Source: Tsukamurella pseudospumae (GTDB lineage: Bacteria > Actinomycetota > Actinomycetes > Mycobacteriales > Mycobacteriaceae). From it: 64,000 nt of DNA. The position numbers were made by a program, and so were the translations under genes. The notes below the pieces were generated by a model. That model was not told the origin of the DNA, ran no database searches, and was given only the letters and a program-made list of their open reading frames with translations. The stretch covers positions 62,001-126,000 of the forward strand of contig NZ_LSRE01000048.1 of NCBI RefSeq assembly GCF_001575205.1, in the 5' to 3' direction. Each line of letters opens with the position of its first letter. Positions within the stretch are counted from its first letter, which is position 1. Shown one piece after another: positions 55,301 to 64,000 of the stretch.

Positions 55301-55336
55301 GTTGTTCTGTTCTTCCGGCGACGTGTTGTCGGCCAC
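52304..55336 (-). CDS. rne: ribonuclease E/G
   Basis: A 1010-residue RNase E. The N-terminal LRVHALARLLGLTSKEVLAHL (about residues 16-60) resembles the IF2 N-terminal fold, followed by a long acidic/basic disordered part. The catalytic core begins with the S1 domain (GNIYLGRVQNVLPSMEAAFVDIG, near 415), the metal-binding Asp motifs TVVDVNTGKF (about 682) and GGMIVVDFIDM (about 722), and the zinc-link CQACAGRG near 785; a Pro/Ala-rich tail follows. GTG 55336 is chosen because the longer frame runs into non-coding leader. It processes rRNA and degrades mRNA. Confidence 0.96.
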   Translation of the reverse strand: MADNTSPEEQNNEAREEFPQKLRVHALARLLGLTSKEVLAHLGDLGFVARSAHSSIDRSAAERVRDRIAELAGGAPEVADQQVAVEPATPATAAPAEPVEETPSLFSEAAVIEPIAEVAPSTIDTTVPLFLQPEQVEPAPRKARAPKKKDVVEDAQEPEAPAVDAPATEQDTEPVAEAAAEPAESASSSDDSADDEGAGNRRRRRGRRGRGRGRGENADEQDGQDQAEQIDGAPAQDASTDEQQPEADGAAAAEEKTDEASSDDAEGDDVEDVTDGGSRRRRRRRRRRTGAGEDGAEAASSDDPPNTVVHEREPRESRQRARRDEVRGISGSTRLEAKRQRRRDGRDTVRRRPPILTESEFLARREAVDRVMVVRERTGVGPSQGQDGHTVPHPADYTQVAVLEDGVLVEHFVTSSSSASMVGNIYLGRVQNVLPSMEAAFVDIGRGRNGVLYAGEVNWDAAGLDGNARKIEQALKPGDQVLVQVSKDPVGHKGARLTTQISLAGRFLVYVPGGGSAGISRKLPDTERKRLKEILKEIVPADAGVIIRTASEGVSAEELAGDVARLQAQWAEIEAASSQKGVKALYEEPDLLVKVVRDLFNEDFSKLVIEGRKAWDTTSKYVGDVAPDLLPRVEKFEKAHADAPDVFATYRIDEQLAKAMDRKVWLPSGGTLVIDRTEAMTVVDVNTGKFTGAGGNLEETVTRNNLEAAEEIVRQMRLRDIGGMIVVDFIDMVLESNRDLVLRRLTEALGRDRTRHQVSEVTSLGLVQMTRKRIGTGLVEAFSTPCQACAGRGIIVHDAPVESAGGGEEAGRSGERSEGTGRKKRKRSKSDGAVQAPEAQPAPAKEPVAHKGEHPMFRAMAAHHDEDGNEVAAPVTEAAAEAPEVLDVAPEAPAAEPEQAPAAQAAPAAAPPEAAPVAEQTPAEQAPSAPRRRRVARKAPTTTSASAQTIVVDIAIPVPDAPTAPAGDAAGASVAEPARKRARRRAAARPAGPAAGGVEGDGADKADQPV

Positions 55337-55581
55337 TGAATCTCCTACCGACCCCCGGGCGCGATCACTACTCGGTCGCGGCCACGCGGGGGCGTGTCGT
55401 GTGGTGGGGCTCCAGGTGACCTGAAGCCTCACGTTTGTCAAGGTCTGCACGTGTCTCGTGCGTGGCGCACGCTTGCTCGGTGTTCGCCGAGCTGCCGGGC
55501 CGGTCGGTGCTGCGCGGTTGCGCGCGCCGACGTGCGTCCGACTCATCATCCCACACGTCACAGCCGCGGCGGAAAAGTATC
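55337..55581 (-). other. rne upstream leader/promoter region
   Basis: About 245 bp between the rne start and the ndk terminator hold no gene. RNase E mRNAs usually have a long leader used for autoregulation, so this is the likely 5' leader and promoter; I cannot point to a specific structure with confidence. Confidence 0.35.
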
Positions 55582-55616
55582 GGGCCCGCGCTGCGCGGTT
55601 CGCGCGGCGCGGGCCC
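55582..55616 (-). terminator. intrinsic terminator after ndk
   Basis: A 16-bp stem (one G-U pair) with a 3-nt loop lies 23 bp past the ndk stop and is followed on the minus strand by GATACTTTT. It is the clearest intrinsic terminator in the window and separates ndk from rne. Confidence 0.8.
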
Positions 55617-55638
55617 GGGGGACGTGGGTCGACGCAGG

Positions 55639-56052
55639 TCAGGCGAGACCGGGGAACCAGAGGGCGATCTCGCGCGCAGCGGACTCGGGCGAGTCGGAAC
55701 CGTGCACGAGGTTCTCCTGGGTCTCCAGGCCGAGGTCACCGCGGATGGTGCCCGGCACGGCCTTCTCCACGGGGTCGGTGCCGCCGGCGAGCTGACGGAA
55801 CGCCGCGATCGCGCGGGGGCCCTCCAGCACCGCGGCCACGACGGGCCCGGAGGTGATGAATTCGAGCAGGGAGTCGAAGAAGGGCTTCTCCTTGTGTTCG
55901 GCGTAGTGGCCCTCGGCCACCTCGATGGAGACGTGCTTGAGCTCGAGGGCCGCGATGGTCAGGCCCTTCCGCTCGATGCGCGCCAGGATCTCCCCGGACA
56001 GGCCGCGCCGCACGCCGTCGGGCTTGATGAGAATCAGAGTCCGCTCAGTCAC
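55639..56052 (-). CDS. ndk: nucleoside diphosphate kinase
   Basis: A 137-residue Ndk with [12 protein letters not shown], the catalytic His in [12 protein letters not shown], and [11 protein letters not shown]. It balances nucleoside triphosphates. The GTG at 56052 is chosen over the GTG at 56058 because relatives begin MTERT and because TAGTCT lies 6 nt before 56052 but directly abuts 56058. Confidence 0.96.
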   Translation of the reverse strand: MTERTLILIKPDGVRRGLSGEILARIERKGLTIAALELKHVSIEVAEGHYAEHKEKPFFDSLLEFITSGPVVAAVLEGPRAIAAFRQLAGGTDPVEKAVPGTIRGDLGLETQENLVHGSDSPESAAREIALWFPGLA

Positions 56053-56058
56053 GGGCAC

Positions 56059-56064
56059 AGACTA
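56059..56064 (-). promoter_or_regulatory. -10 element (TAGTCT) of ndk
   Basis: TAGTCT on the minus strand, 6 nt before the GTG at 56052; it decides the ndk start. Confidence 0.5.
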
Positions 56065-56115
56065 ACGGGACGGTGCGGTCACCGTCGACGACGGTCCCCC
56101 GGACGGTGCGCCGGC

Positions 56116-56514
56116 TCAGTCCGCGATCGGCTCCTGGCCCTGCAGCCGCCCCTCGGCCATCCGCTTCTTCACGTCCCGCTCGATGTAGACGATGTACGCC
56201 CAGACCAGGGCGAACACGACGCCCACGGCGCCGATCCCCCAGTGCACCGCGAAGCCGGCGATCACGGCGACCTGCAGCGCGCAGATCGCGGGGATGGCCC
56301 ACGGCTTCTTCACGACCATGCAGCCGGCGAAGCAGGCCGCGGCCAGGATCAGGACGTACGCGACCTTCAGGCCCGACAGCCCCGGGGACAGCCGGATCAC
56401 CACCGGCAGGGCCAACAGGATCACGATCATCTCGAGGATCAGCGTGCCGGACAGGATGCCGCGGAAGCTCTTCCACGGGTCCTTGGTGGGCGGCGTGAAC
56501 CGCTGGGTACTCAC
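56116..56514 (-). CDS. DUF4233 membrane protein
   Basis: A 132-residue protein with four hydrophobic helices, of the actinobacterial DUF4233 family, always found after folC. Its start overlaps the folC stop by 4 bp. Function unknown. Confidence 0.85.
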   Translation of the reverse strand: MSTQRFTPPTKDPWKSFRGILSGTLILEMIVILLALPVVIRLSPGLSGLKVAYVLILAAACFAGCMVVKKPWAIPAICALQVAVIAGFAVHWGIGAVGVVFALVWAYIVYIERDVKKRMAEGRLQGQEPIAD

Positions 56515-57938
56515 TGGGGTTCCTTTCCGAACAGCGAACGCGCGGCTCCCGCGGTCACCACCGAGCCGGTGATGAGCACGCCGACGCCCGACGCCGGTGC
56601 GCCGGTGTCGAAGCCGTCGTCCGACTCGTCGTCGGCGAGCGCGATCGCGGTCTCGACCGCATCGATCATCGTGGGTGAGGTGACGACGCGGTCCTCGCCG
56701 AAGATCTCCTCGGCGATCGCGGCGAGCCGCTCGACCTCGAGCGCCCGCGGCGAGCCGTTGTGCGTGACCACCACGGTGTCGAGCACGGGCTCCAGGGCGG
56801 TCAGCACGCCGATCGCGTCCTTGTCGGCGAGCACGGAGACCACGCCGATCAGCGTGTGGAAACCGAACTCGGTCTCGATGGTGCGCGCCAGCGCCTGCGC
56901 GCCGTGCGGGTTGTGCGCGGCGTCGATGAGCACCGTCGGGGCGGTACGGACGCGTTCGAGCCTGCCCGGCGACGCGGCCTTCGCGAAGCCCTCCCGCACC
57001 GTGTCGAGGTCGAGCTGCTGGTCTGCGCCCGCGCCGAAGAAGGCCTCTACCGCGGCGAGCGCGACCACGGCGTTGTTCGCCTGGTGCTCGCCGTGCAGGG
57101 GCAGGAAGATCTCGTCGTAGACGCCTCCCAGGCCCTGCAGGGTCAGCTGCTGCCCGCCGACGGCGACGCGCCGCTCGACGACCATGAACTCGGAGCCCTC
57201 ACGCGCGACGGCCGCATCGGCCTCGACGGCCTTCCGGAGCAGCACGTCCATGGCGGCCGGCTCCTGCTTGCCCACGACCACGACGGTGTCCTTGGGGATC
57301 AGCCGCTCGGGCGCGCGCTTGATGATCCCCGCCTTCTCCCCCGCGATCGACGGGATGTCCGGGCCCAGGATCTCGACGTGGTCGAGGCCGATCGGCGTGA
57401 TCACGGCGACCTCGGCCGTCACGACGTTCGTGGCGTCCCAGGTGCCGCCGAGCCCGACCTCCACCACCGCCACGTCGACGGGGGCCTCGGCGAACGCCGC
57501 GAAGGCCATCGCGGTGAGCACTTCGAACTTGCTCATCCGCGGACCGTCGGCGGCCTCGGACTGCGCGTCGACGAGCTCGATGAAGGGCTCGAGCTCGCGG
57601 TAGGTCTCCACGTACTGACGTGCTGTGAGCGGCGCACCGTCGACCGCGATGCGCTCGGTGGCGAGCTGCAGGTGAGGACTGGTGATCCGGCCCGTCCGGC
57701 GCGAGAAAGCGAGCAGCAGCGAGTCGATCATGCGCGCCGTCGACGACTTGCCGTTCGTTCCTGCGATCTGGATCGACGGGTACGCGTCCTGCGGCGAGCC
57801 GAGGAGCTGCATGAGCGCGGAGATCCGCGCCAGGGACGGCTCGATCTTGGTCTCGGGCCAGCGCTGATCGAGTTCCGCCTCGACGCGGGCGAGCTCGGCC
57901 AGGTCGTCGGGGTCGGCGGCGAAGGCGGGGACCGTCAC
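56511..57938 (-). CDS. folC: folylpolyglutamate synthase/dihydrofolate synthase
   Basis: A 475-residue Mur-ligase-family enzyme: P-loop [41 protein letters not shown] and [13 protein letters not shown] match FolC. It adds glutamates to folates. GTG 57938 overlaps the valS stop by 4 bp, and the DUF4233 gene follows with a 4-bp overlap, so the three are one translationally coupled operon. Confidence 0.95.
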   Translation of the reverse strand: MTVPAFAADPDDLAELARVEAELDQRWPETKIEPSLARISALMQLLGSPQDAYPSIQIAGTNGKSSTARMIDSLLLAFSRRTGRITSPHLQLATERIAVDGAPLTARQYVETYRELEPFIELVDAQSEAADGPRMSKFEVLTAMAFAAFAEAPVDVAVVEVGLGGTWDATNVVTAEVAVITPIGLDHVEILGPDIPSIAGEKAGIIKRAPERLIPKDTVVVVGKQEPAAMDVLLRKAVEADAAVAREGSEFMVVERRVAVGGQQLTLQGLGGVYDEIFLPLHGEHQANNAVVALAAVEAFFGAGADQQLDLDTVREGFAKAASPGRLERVRTAPTVLIDAAHNPHGAQALARTIETEFGFHTLIGVVSVLADKDAIGVLTALEPVLDTVVVTHNGSPRALEVERLAAIAEEIFGEDRVVTSPTMIDAVETAIALADDESDDGFDTGAPASGVGVLITGSVVTAGAARSLFGKEPQ

Positions 57939-60637
57939 GCGGCGCCCCCGCCGAGCTGCGCGATCCGCGCCGTCAGCCGCTCGACCTCCTCCTGCGCGAC
58001 GCTCTGCCGCCCCCGGATCTTGTCGACGACGGCGTCGGGCGCCTTCGCCAGGAAGGCCTCGTTGCCGAGCTTGGCCGTGGTCCCGTCGAGCTCCTTCTGC
58101 GCGGCCTTGAGGTCCTTCTCCAGGCGCGCCCGCTCGGCCCCCAGGTCGACGGTGCCGGACGTGTCCAGTTCGACGGTGACCGTGCCCCCGGCCAGCCGGA
58201 CCTCGAGCGACGCCGTGGCGGCGAAGCCCTCCTCCGGCGGAGTCAGGCGGCACAGGTTCGCGGCCGCGGCCGCGAGCGAGGTCAGGCCCGCCCCGTCGAG
58301 GCCGGTGAGCCGCGCGGCGACCCGCTGGCCCGGCTTGAGCAGCTGGTCGCTGCGGAACCGGCGGATCTCGGTGACGAGACGCTGCAGGTCCGCGAAGCTG
58401 CGGGCGGATTCGACACCGTCGGCGGGGATCTCGGCGGGCGCCCAGTCGCGGGACGGCCAGTCGGCGATCACCAGGGAGGTACCGCCGGTGAGGGCCTTCC
58501 ACAGCACCTCCGTGACGAAGGGCATCGTCGGGTGCAGCATCCGCAGCACGACATCGAGGGCCTTGCCGAGCACCAGGCGGGTGTTCTCGCCGAGCGCCGC
58601 GTCGCCGTGATCGTTCGCGGCGTGCAGCTGCAGTTTGGCGACCTCCAGGTACCAGTCGCACAGCTCGTCCCACGCGAAGTGGTACAGCGCCTCGCACGCC
58701 TTGCCCAGCTCGTTCGCGTCGAAGGCGGCGTCGGCCTCGGCCTGCACCGCCGCGAGGCGGTCCAGGATCCAGCGGTCGGCGTCGGTGAGCTGATCGCGGG
58801 CCGGGAGCTCACCGACGTGCGCGTCGTTCATCAGCGCCAGTTTGGTGGCGTTGAACAGCTTGGTGGCGAACTTCCTCGACGATGCCGCGGCGTCGGCGCC
58901 CACGTTGAGGTCGGCGCCGGGGATGGTGCCGCGGGCCAGGGTGAAGCGCAGCGCGTCGGCGCCGTACTCCTCGACCCAGTCCAGCGGATCGATGCCGTTG
59001 CCCTTCGACTTGGACATCTTCTTACCGAACTCGTCGCGCACGAGGCCGTGCAGCAGCACCTCGTGGAAGGGCACCTTGCCGGGCGCGTTCGGCTCCTCGC
59101 CGATGAAGGTGCCGAACATCATCATCCGGGCGACCCAGAAGAAGATGATGTCGTAGCCGGTGATCAGCGTCGACGTGGGATAGAACTTCGCCAGGTCGGC
59201 CGTGGAGTCCGGCCAGCCCATCGTGGAGAACGGGAACAGGCCCGAGCTGAACCAGGTGTCCAGCACGTCGGGGTCCTGCTCGTAGCCCGCGGGCGGTGTG
59301 TCGTCGGGGCCGCAGCACACCACGTCCCGCACGCCGTCCGCGTCGGCCGGGCCGTACCAGACGGGGATGCGGTGGCCCCACCACAGCTGGCGGGAGATGT
59401 TCCAGTCGTGCATCTCGTCGACCCAGTCGAAGAACCGCGGCGCCAGCGACTCGGGGACGATCGTGGTGTCGCCGCTGCGGACCGCGTCACCAGCAGCCTT
59501 CGAGAGCCGATCCACCTTGACCCACCACTGCATCGACAGCCGCGGCTCGATCGGCTCGCCGGAGCGCTCGCTGTGGCCGACGCTGTGCCGGTACGGGCGG
59601 ATCTCCTTGACGATGCGGCCCTGCTCGGCCAGCGCCTCACGGATCGCCTTGCGGGCGGCGAACCGGTCCATGCCGTCGAACGGCGTTCCGGTGCCGACGA
59701 TGTGGGCGGTCTCGTCCATGATCGTGGGCATCGGCAGGCCGTGCCGCTGGCCGAGGGCGAAGTCGTTGGGGTCGTGCGCGGGGGTGATCTTCACCGCGCC
59801 GGAACCGAACTCGGGGTCGACGTAGTCGTCGGCCACGACGGGGATGCCGCGGTCGAGAAAGGGGTGCGCGAGCGTCGTCCCGACCAGCGCGCGGTAGCGC
59901 TCGTCGTCCGGGTGCACGGCGATCGCCGTGTCGCCCAGCATCGTCTCGAGGCGAGTGGTGGCGCAGACGATGTGCGGCTCACCGTCGTTCATGGACCCGT
60001 ACCGGAAGGAGACGAGCTCCCCGTCGACCTCCTTGTGGTCGACCTCGAGGTCGGAGATGCCGGTCTGCAGCACCGGGGACCAGTTGACGAGTCGCTCGGC
60101 GCGGTAGATCAGACCGGCGTCGAAGAGCTGCTTGAAGATGGTCTGGACGGCGCGCGAGAGGCCCTCGTCCATGGTGAACCGCTCGCGGGACCAATCGATG
60201 CCCACGCCGATTCGACGCATCTGGCCGGTGATGTTGCCGTGGCTGGCCTCCTTGAAGGCCCAGGCGCGCTCGAGGAACTTCTCGCGGCCGATCTCGCGGC
60301 GGCTGGTCCCTTCCGCGGCGAGCTGCTTCTCGACGAGGGACTGCGTGGCGATGCCGGCGTGGTCGGTGCCGGGCAGCCACAGCACCTCGTAGCCCTGCAT
60401 CCGCTTACGGCGGCACAGCGCGTCGGTGATGGTCTGGTCCAGGGCGTGGCCCAGGTGCAGGCTGCCGGTCACGTTCGGCGGCGGCAGGACCACGGAGAAC
60501 GCGGGCTTGGGCGAGGTGTTGTCGGCGGTGAAGTAGCCCGCGCCCACCCAGCCGGCGTAGATGTCCGCCTCTACCGCACCGGGCTCCCAGGCGGCGGGGA
60601 GTCGGTCGAGAGCGGAGTCGCGCGGCGCAGTAGTCAC
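57935..60637 (-). CDS. valS: valyl-tRNA synthetase
   Basis: A 900-residue class Ia synthetase. [14 protein letters not shown] (HIGH motif HLGH at 61-64), the editing domain (about residues 200-350), and KKMSKSKGN near residue 541 are visible; the C-terminal coiled coil ([14 protein letters not shown]) is typical of ValS. The GTG at 60637 has TAGAAT 6 nt upstream. It heads the valS-folC-DUF4233 operon. Confidence 0.97.
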   Translation of the reverse strand: MTTAPRDSALDRLPAAWEPGAVEADIYAGWVGAGYFTADNTSPKPAFSVVLPPPNVTGSLHLGHALDQTITDALCRRKRMQGYEVLWLPGTDHAGIATQSLVEKQLAAEGTSRREIGREKFLERAWAFKEASHGNITGQMRRIGVGIDWSRERFTMDEGLSRAVQTIFKQLFDAGLIYRAERLVNWSPVLQTGISDLEVDHKEVDGELVSFRYGSMNDGEPHIVCATTRLETMLGDTAIAVHPDDERYRALVGTTLAHPFLDRGIPVVADDYVDPEFGSGAVKITPAHDPNDFALGQRHGLPMPTIMDETAHIVGTGTPFDGMDRFAARKAIREALAEQGRIVKEIRPYRHSVGHSERSGEPIEPRLSMQWWVKVDRLSKAAGDAVRSGDTTIVPESLAPRFFDWVDEMHDWNISRQLWWGHRIPVWYGPADADGVRDVVCCGPDDTPPAGYEQDPDVLDTWFSSGLFPFSTMGWPDSTADLAKFYPTSTLITGYDIIFFWVARMMMFGTFIGEEPNAPGKVPFHEVLLHGLVRDEFGKKMSKSKGNGIDPLDWVEEYGADALRFTLARGTIPGADLNVGADAAASSRKFATKLFNATKLALMNDAHVGELPARDQLTDADRWILDRLAAVQAEADAAFDANELGKACEALYHFAWDELCDWYLEVAKLQLHAANDHGDAALGENTRLVLGKALDVVLRMLHPTMPFVTEVLWKALTGGTSLVIADWPSRDWAPAEIPADGVESARSFADLQRLVTEIRRFRSDQLLKPGQRVAARLTGLDGAGLTSLAAAAANLCRLTPPEEGFAATASLEVRLAGGTVTVELDTSGTVDLGAERARLEKDLKAAQKELDGTTAKLGNEAFLAKAPDAVVDKIRGRQSVAQEEVERLTARIAQLGGGAA

Positions 60638-60643
60638 CCCACG

Positions 60644-60649
60644 ATTCTA
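60644..60649 (-). promoter_or_regulatory. -10 element (TAGAAT) of valS
   Basis: TAGAAT on the minus strand, 6 nt before the GTG at 60637. Confidence 0.5.
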
Positions 60650-60689
60650 GTCAGCGCATGCGAGGGTGTTCCGCCGGGCGGGGCTGTGC

Positions 60690-62111
60690 TCACGCCACGT
60701 CGTTCGACGACGCCGCCCACGTGTTGCACCGCGCCAGTCGATTCGTCTGGTAGCCGGTGTTCCACCAGCCCTGAGCGTGGGCGCTGGTCCCGTGGTCGCG
60801 GTCGGAGCCGGGCTGGTCGCCCCGCTCCTGGTCCTCGAACGCCGTCCGGTAGTCGCGGCTGGTGAACTGACCACCGGTGTCACTCACCGACTTCACCAGC
60901 ATCCCGCTGAAGCACTGCGCCTGCAGCTCGGTGCGGCGCGAGACCTCGAGCCCGCGGTCCGAGGTGCGGCCGTACTGCCGTTCCAGCCGCACCTCGGCGG
61001 CGAGGATGCCCGTCACCCGCTGCACGTGGTGCCCGTACTCGTGCGCGAAGACGGACAGGTAGATCACCGGCTGGTTCCCGTAGCGGTCCACCTCCAACCC
61101 ACTCGGCGGCATGTAGAGGGTCTCGTTCGAGGGGCAGTAGAACGCCGCCACGTTCTCCGTCGCCAGATCGGTCGTGCCGCACGGCGAGGAGAGCTTCGTA
61201 CCGGACGGCACGAGCACGGTGGGCTTGCGGTAACTCAGTCCGGCGCCCTCGGTCGCCGACTGCCAGGCCCGGTCCAGGCACGGCGCGACGCTGTCGAAGA
61301 AGCGCTTGCCCGCAGCGCTGTCGGAGGGCCAGCCCGTCGCGGTGCACGGCTGGGTCGGCAGCCCGGCGTTCGCATTCGCGAACAGCGGATTGCCCTGGAG
61401 CGCAGCCGTTCCCGTGGGGGTCGAGCCGGCCGACACGGACGAGCCGGTGGTCCCGCGCTGCGAGGTCGTGCGCGTGGCGGCGGCCGGGGTCGTCGAGGTG
61501 GCCTCCGACGTGGTGACGGGGCCGCCCGGCGCCCCCGTGGGCGACGCACCCGTGTCCACCGTCGACCTGCCCGCCAGCGCGAGCACCGCGACGCCCAGCA
61601 GCAGAGCGATCAGCACCACGATCGCGACGACCAGCACGGCGACCCACGGTCCGCCGCCGGAGCGCACGGGCGGGACCGGCGCCCACGCCGGCGCCCCGTA
61701 GCCGACGGGGCGCCCGTACCCGACGGGTGCCCCGTTGCCGGCGGGCCCGCGGTACGGGGCGGGCATCGACCACTGGGCGGGAGGCACGACGCGGGGCGGC
61801 GCCGCGGGGACCGGTCGCTGCGGGACGGGCCGATACGCGGGCTGCGCGACCTGCGGCCGAGGGACTCCGGGGCGCGCGGCTCCGGGGCCGTAACTCGGGG
61901 CGTAGGGACGGACCGGGCCGGCCGGGCGGGGCGGCACCGTCGGCCTGCGGACGCCGGCGGAGATGCGGTACTGACCCGAGAGACCGTGCGCGGGTGCGGG
62001 ACGTGGGGCCTGCGCGGGCGGCGGGACGGGGACCCGGCGCGGCGGCGGAGGCCCAGCGGGCGTGCCCGGGCGCGGGTAGCCGCGGCCCCGCGGATCGTAC
62101 GGATTCCCCAC
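60690..62111 (-). CDS. membrane-anchored neutral zinc metallopeptidase
   Basis: A 473-residue protein: a cytosolic Pro/Gly-rich N-terminus (about 150 residues), one membrane helix (VAVLVVAIVVLIALLLGVAVLAL), a Ser/Thr linker, and an extracellular neutral zinc metallopeptidase (YpfJ-like) domain with HEYGHH as the HExxH zinc motif and TELQAQCFSGML. GTG 62111 has GGAGAGG upstream; an ATG at 62159 would overlap the divergent gene. Substrate unknown. Confidence 0.82.
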   Translation of the reverse strand: MGNPYDPRGRGYPRPGTPAGPPPPRRVPVPPPAQAPRPAPAHGLSGQYRISAGVRRPTVPPRPAGPVRPYAPSYGPGAARPGVPRPQVAQPAYRPVPQRPVPAAPPRVVPPAQWSMPAPYRGPAGNGAPVGYGRPVGYGAPAWAPVPPVRSGGGPWVAVLVVAIVVLIALLLGVAVLALAGRSTVDTGASPTGAPGGPVTTSEATSTTPAAATRTTSQRGTTGSSVSAGSTPTGTAALQGNPLFANANAGLPTQPCTATGWPSDSAAGKRFFDSVAPCLDRAWQSATEGAGLSYRKPTVLVPSGTKLSSPCGTTDLATENVAAFYCPSNETLYMPPSGLEVDRYGNQPVIYLSVFAHEYGHHVQRVTGILAAEVRLERQYGRTSDRGLEVSRRTELQAQCFSGMLVKSVSDTGGQFTSRDYRTAFEDQERGDQPGSDRDHGTSAHAQGWWNTGYQTNRLARCNTWAASSNDVA

Positions 62112-62175
62112 GTCTGCGCCCCTCTCCACCCCTGGACGTCCGTTATCGTACCTAGCCATGTGGGAGGACAGAGGG

Positions 62176-63801
62176 ATGCGTGGTGCGGGGCTGCTCGGCA
62201 GGCCGGCGGCGATCGTGCTCGTGGGCCTGCTGGCGGCATTGTTCGCCGTCGCGCCCGCAGCGGCCGATCCGAACGGCGTCGGGGTGGACGTCGCGATGGA
62301 CCTCCGCGACGACGGCACGCTCGGCGTGACGACGACGATCACCGCCCCTACGGGTCGCGCTGTGGCGCAGCGACTCCCGCTCGACGTGCAGGTCGAGGGC
62401 TCCCGGATCCAGCACTTCACGGTGTCCGACGTGAAGGCGGAGAACGGCACCGCCACTGTCGCCGATGGCGCACTGCAGGTCTCCGCGCCGGGCGGCACCA
62501 CGAAGGTCACGTACACCGTGCGCGGCACGGTGGAGAACGGCCCGGAGCTGCAGCAGTTCACCTGGCCGATCGCCGCTGGGTACACCGTCGACCTCGAACG
62601 CCTCACCGCCACGTTCGGCTCTCCGGCCGCCGCGCCGGACTCCCCGCTGTGCGGCATCGGCAGTCCCGGCGAGCGGCGCCTGTGCTCCATGACCGAGACC
62701 GACGCCACCGGGCACGTCTCCATGCAACAGACCGGGCTGCCGAAGGGCAAGGCCGCGGTCTTCACCGTGCTCCTGCCCGCGCGCACGGTGAAGGCGGACG
62801 CGAGGTTCACCTCCGCGGCCCCGTCCCGCGCCGCCGAGCCCGGTACCGCAGCGCTGATCGCACTGTCGCTGGGCACCGTCCTCGCCCTGGCAGCGGCCGG
62901 GTTCGCGCTGCTGCGCCGCCGCGCCGACGACGCGGCGGCCGAGTCCGCGGGCCCGACTGCCGACCTGCTCGTCCCCGCGGGCGCTGCGGGTGGGCGGGCC
63001 GGCACCGTCGCCTTCGCCTCGCCCGACGGTGTCCTCCCCGGCCAGGTCGGTGCGCTGGCGGACGGCCGCGTGCGCCCGTCCGACATCGGCGCGACGGTGC
63101 TCGACCTCGCGGTCCGCGGCTACCTCTGGATCGCCCAGCTGCCGGGCGGGGACTACCAGATCTCCCGCCGCGCGCCGCTCGACGACGCCGTCTCGCCCAC
63201 CGAGCGCGCCGTCGTCGACGCGATCCTGCCGGACGGCGCCGAGTCCACCACGACCGGCGAGCTCGCGGGCGGCGCCCGGCCCGTGGCGCTGTCCGGTGCC
63301 CGTTCCGCGGCCCGCGCGTCCGTGATCGAGCGCGGCTGGGTCCGCACTCTCCCCCGGGCGCGCCGGACGGCGCTCGCCTTCGCGGTGGCCGAGGTGGGCG
63401 CGATCGCGGCGCTGATCTGTGCGTTCGTCGGGGCGACGGTGCTCTGGGCGCTCGCCGTGATCATCCTCGGACTGGGTCTGACGGTGGCCGCCCTCCTGCT
63501 CCCGGAGCGGACCGTCGCGGGCAGCCGCCTGGCGGCCGGCGTGGGCGGGATGCGGCAGTACCTGATCGCGACGAACGTCGGCGCGCTGCCGCCGGAACAG
63601 CGCGCACAGCTCTTCGAGCGGGGCCTGCCGTACGCGCACGCCTTCGGCGACCTGCGGGGATGGGTCGGGACCTGGGGCGGCACCGTCGGAGCGCCCCTGG
63701 ACTGGTACCGCTCCGCGCAAGGCCCCGTCGCCGGTCTCACGACGCTCGGCGCCGTCCTCGACGGCGTCGCGGCGCAGGCGGCGGCCGGGGAAATCGACTA
63801 G
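62176..63801 (+). CDS. DUF2207 membrane protein
   Basis: A 541-residue protein with a signal peptide (about residues 1-31), an extracellular beta-rich DUF2207 domain, a membrane helix near 240, a cytosolic part ([34 protein letters not shown]), and two more helices. ATG 62176 has GGAGG 9 nt upstream and is preferred over the ATG at 62158. Divergent from the zinc peptidase gene with 64 bp between starts. Function unknown. Confidence 0.8.
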   Translation: MRGAGLLGRPAAIVLVGLLAALFAVAPAAADPNGVGVDVAMDLRDDGTLGVTTTITAPTGRAVAQRLPLDVQVEGSRIQHFTVSDVKAENGTATVADGALQVSAPGGTTKVTYTVRGTVENGPELQQFTWPIAAGYTVDLERLTATFGSPAAAPDSPLCGIGSPGERRLCSMTETDATGHVSMQQTGLPKGKAAVFTVLLPARTVKADARFTSAAPSRAAEPGTAALIALSLGTVLALAAAGFALLRRRADDAAAESAGPTADLLVPAGAAGGRAGTVAFASPDGVLPGQVGALADGRVRPSDIGATVLDLAVRGYLWIAQLPGGDYQISRRAPLDDAVSPTERAVVDAILPDGAESTTTGELAGGARPVALSGARSAARASVIERGWVRTLPRARRTALAFAVAEVGAIAALICAFVGATVLWALAVIILGLGLTVAALLLPERTVAGSRLAAGVGGMRQYLIATNVGALPPEQRAQLFERGLPYAHAFGDLRGWVGTWGGTVGAPLDWYRSAQGPVAGLTTLGAVLDGVAAQAAAGEID

Positions 63802-63835
63802 CGTCCACACGGCCGCCACGTCCAGAATAGGACCA

Positions 63836-64000
63836 ATGGGGCATCTCGAGGCGACGCACGTGGAGTACTACCTGCCGGACGGACGGGCGCTGCTCGGCGA
63901 CGTCTCGTTCCGGATCGGCGACGGTGCCGTCGCCGCCCTCGTCGGCCGCAACGGCGCGGGCAAGACCACCCTGTTGCGCCTCCTCGCGGGCGAGCTGGAG
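63836..64000 (+). CDS. ABC-F family ATP-binding protein, 3' end outside the window
   Basis: The first 55 residues of an ABC ATPase without membrane domains. [22 protein letters not shown] and Walker [20 protein letters not shown] fit the ABC-F family, whose members act on ribosomes in translation or antibiotic protection. The remainder, including the second ATPase domain, is beyond the window. Confidence 0.8.
   Translation, partial: MGHLEATHVEYYLPDGRALLGDVSFRIGDGAVAALVGRNGAGKTTLLRLLAGELE

Noticed and set aside
52205-55339. 1044-residue open frame on the plus strand opposite rne
   Set aside because: It mirrors the rne coding region; its His/Arg/Leu-rich repetitive translation is the antisense of acidic and Ala-rich codons. 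rne has clear motifs on the minus strand.

Overview
The window is chromosomal DNA from a high-GC actinobacterium, most probably of the order Mycobacteriales (Tsukamurella, Gordonia and Nocardia relatives). The evidence is gene order. The run coaD, sepIVA, DUF177 (yceD-like), rnc, fpg and the run valS, folC, DUF4233, ndk, rne, rplU, rpmA, obg, proB are typical of that order, as are OsmC and acylphosphatase next to smc, an LGFP-repeat lipoprotein, a fused ECF transporter like M. tuberculosis Rv2325c/Rv2326c, and chromosomal arr. I cannot name the species from the sequence alone.

Bases 1-6770 are a foreign-looking, A/T-richer restriction/defence island. It holds the 3' part of a DUF4420 PD-(D/E)XK protein, a Z1-domain SF2-helicase protein, an NgoMIV-family restriction gene broken by one in-frame TGA, an intact NaeI-family endonuclease, and a convergent cytosine-5 methyltransferase. 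Both endonuclease prototypes cut GCCGGC. Z1 genes are known from the MORC/MutL-ATPase restriction systems (Iyer, Abhiman and Aravind 2008) and from the MZA defence system, so a GHKL ATPase gene probably lies just left of the window. The island abuts the 3' end of smc, where ftsY is usually found.

Bases 6.9-24.6 kb carry housekeeping genes: smc, a DUF350/glutathionylspermidine-synthase/YgiB-like cassette, acyP, an OsmC protein, twin DUF1648-like membrane genes, arr, an LGFP lipoprotein, a MocR regulator divergent from an alanine-type aminotransferase, then fpg-rnc-DUF177-sepIVA, coaD-rsmD and an MHS transporter. Bases 24.8-48.8 kb are accessory metabolism: phoD, a flavin monooxygenase, ribokinase plus a short virginiamycin-B-lyase-like propeller, ectoine synthesis (ectABC), an ECF-type transporter, a PEP-mutase-like enzyme, two MFS carriers, corA, a sirtuin, two GH3 enzymes, a PopR/ClgR-like regulator with a second clpP pair, and a diiron oxygenase with a divergent SRPBCC gene. 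Bases 48.8-64 kb are the conserved proB-obg-rpmA-rplU-rne and ndk-DUF4233-folC-valS blocks, a zinc metallopeptidase, a DUF2207 protein and the start of an ABC-F gene.

Three regulatory patterns stand out. (1) At least 19 genes have a TANNNT -10 hexamer 6-8 nt before the start codon, the signature of leaderless transcription; it also decides several starts. (2) Upstream of the extra clpP pair are two copies of TCCGCC-N3-GGCGGA, nearly the operator I recall for Streptomyces PopR. The nearby regulator ends in Leu-Ala-Ala, and one ClpP has Ala in place of the catalytic Ser. (3) The MocR/aminotransferase intergenic region holds two direct repeats of the AAAGTGG type used by PdxR/MocR regulators.
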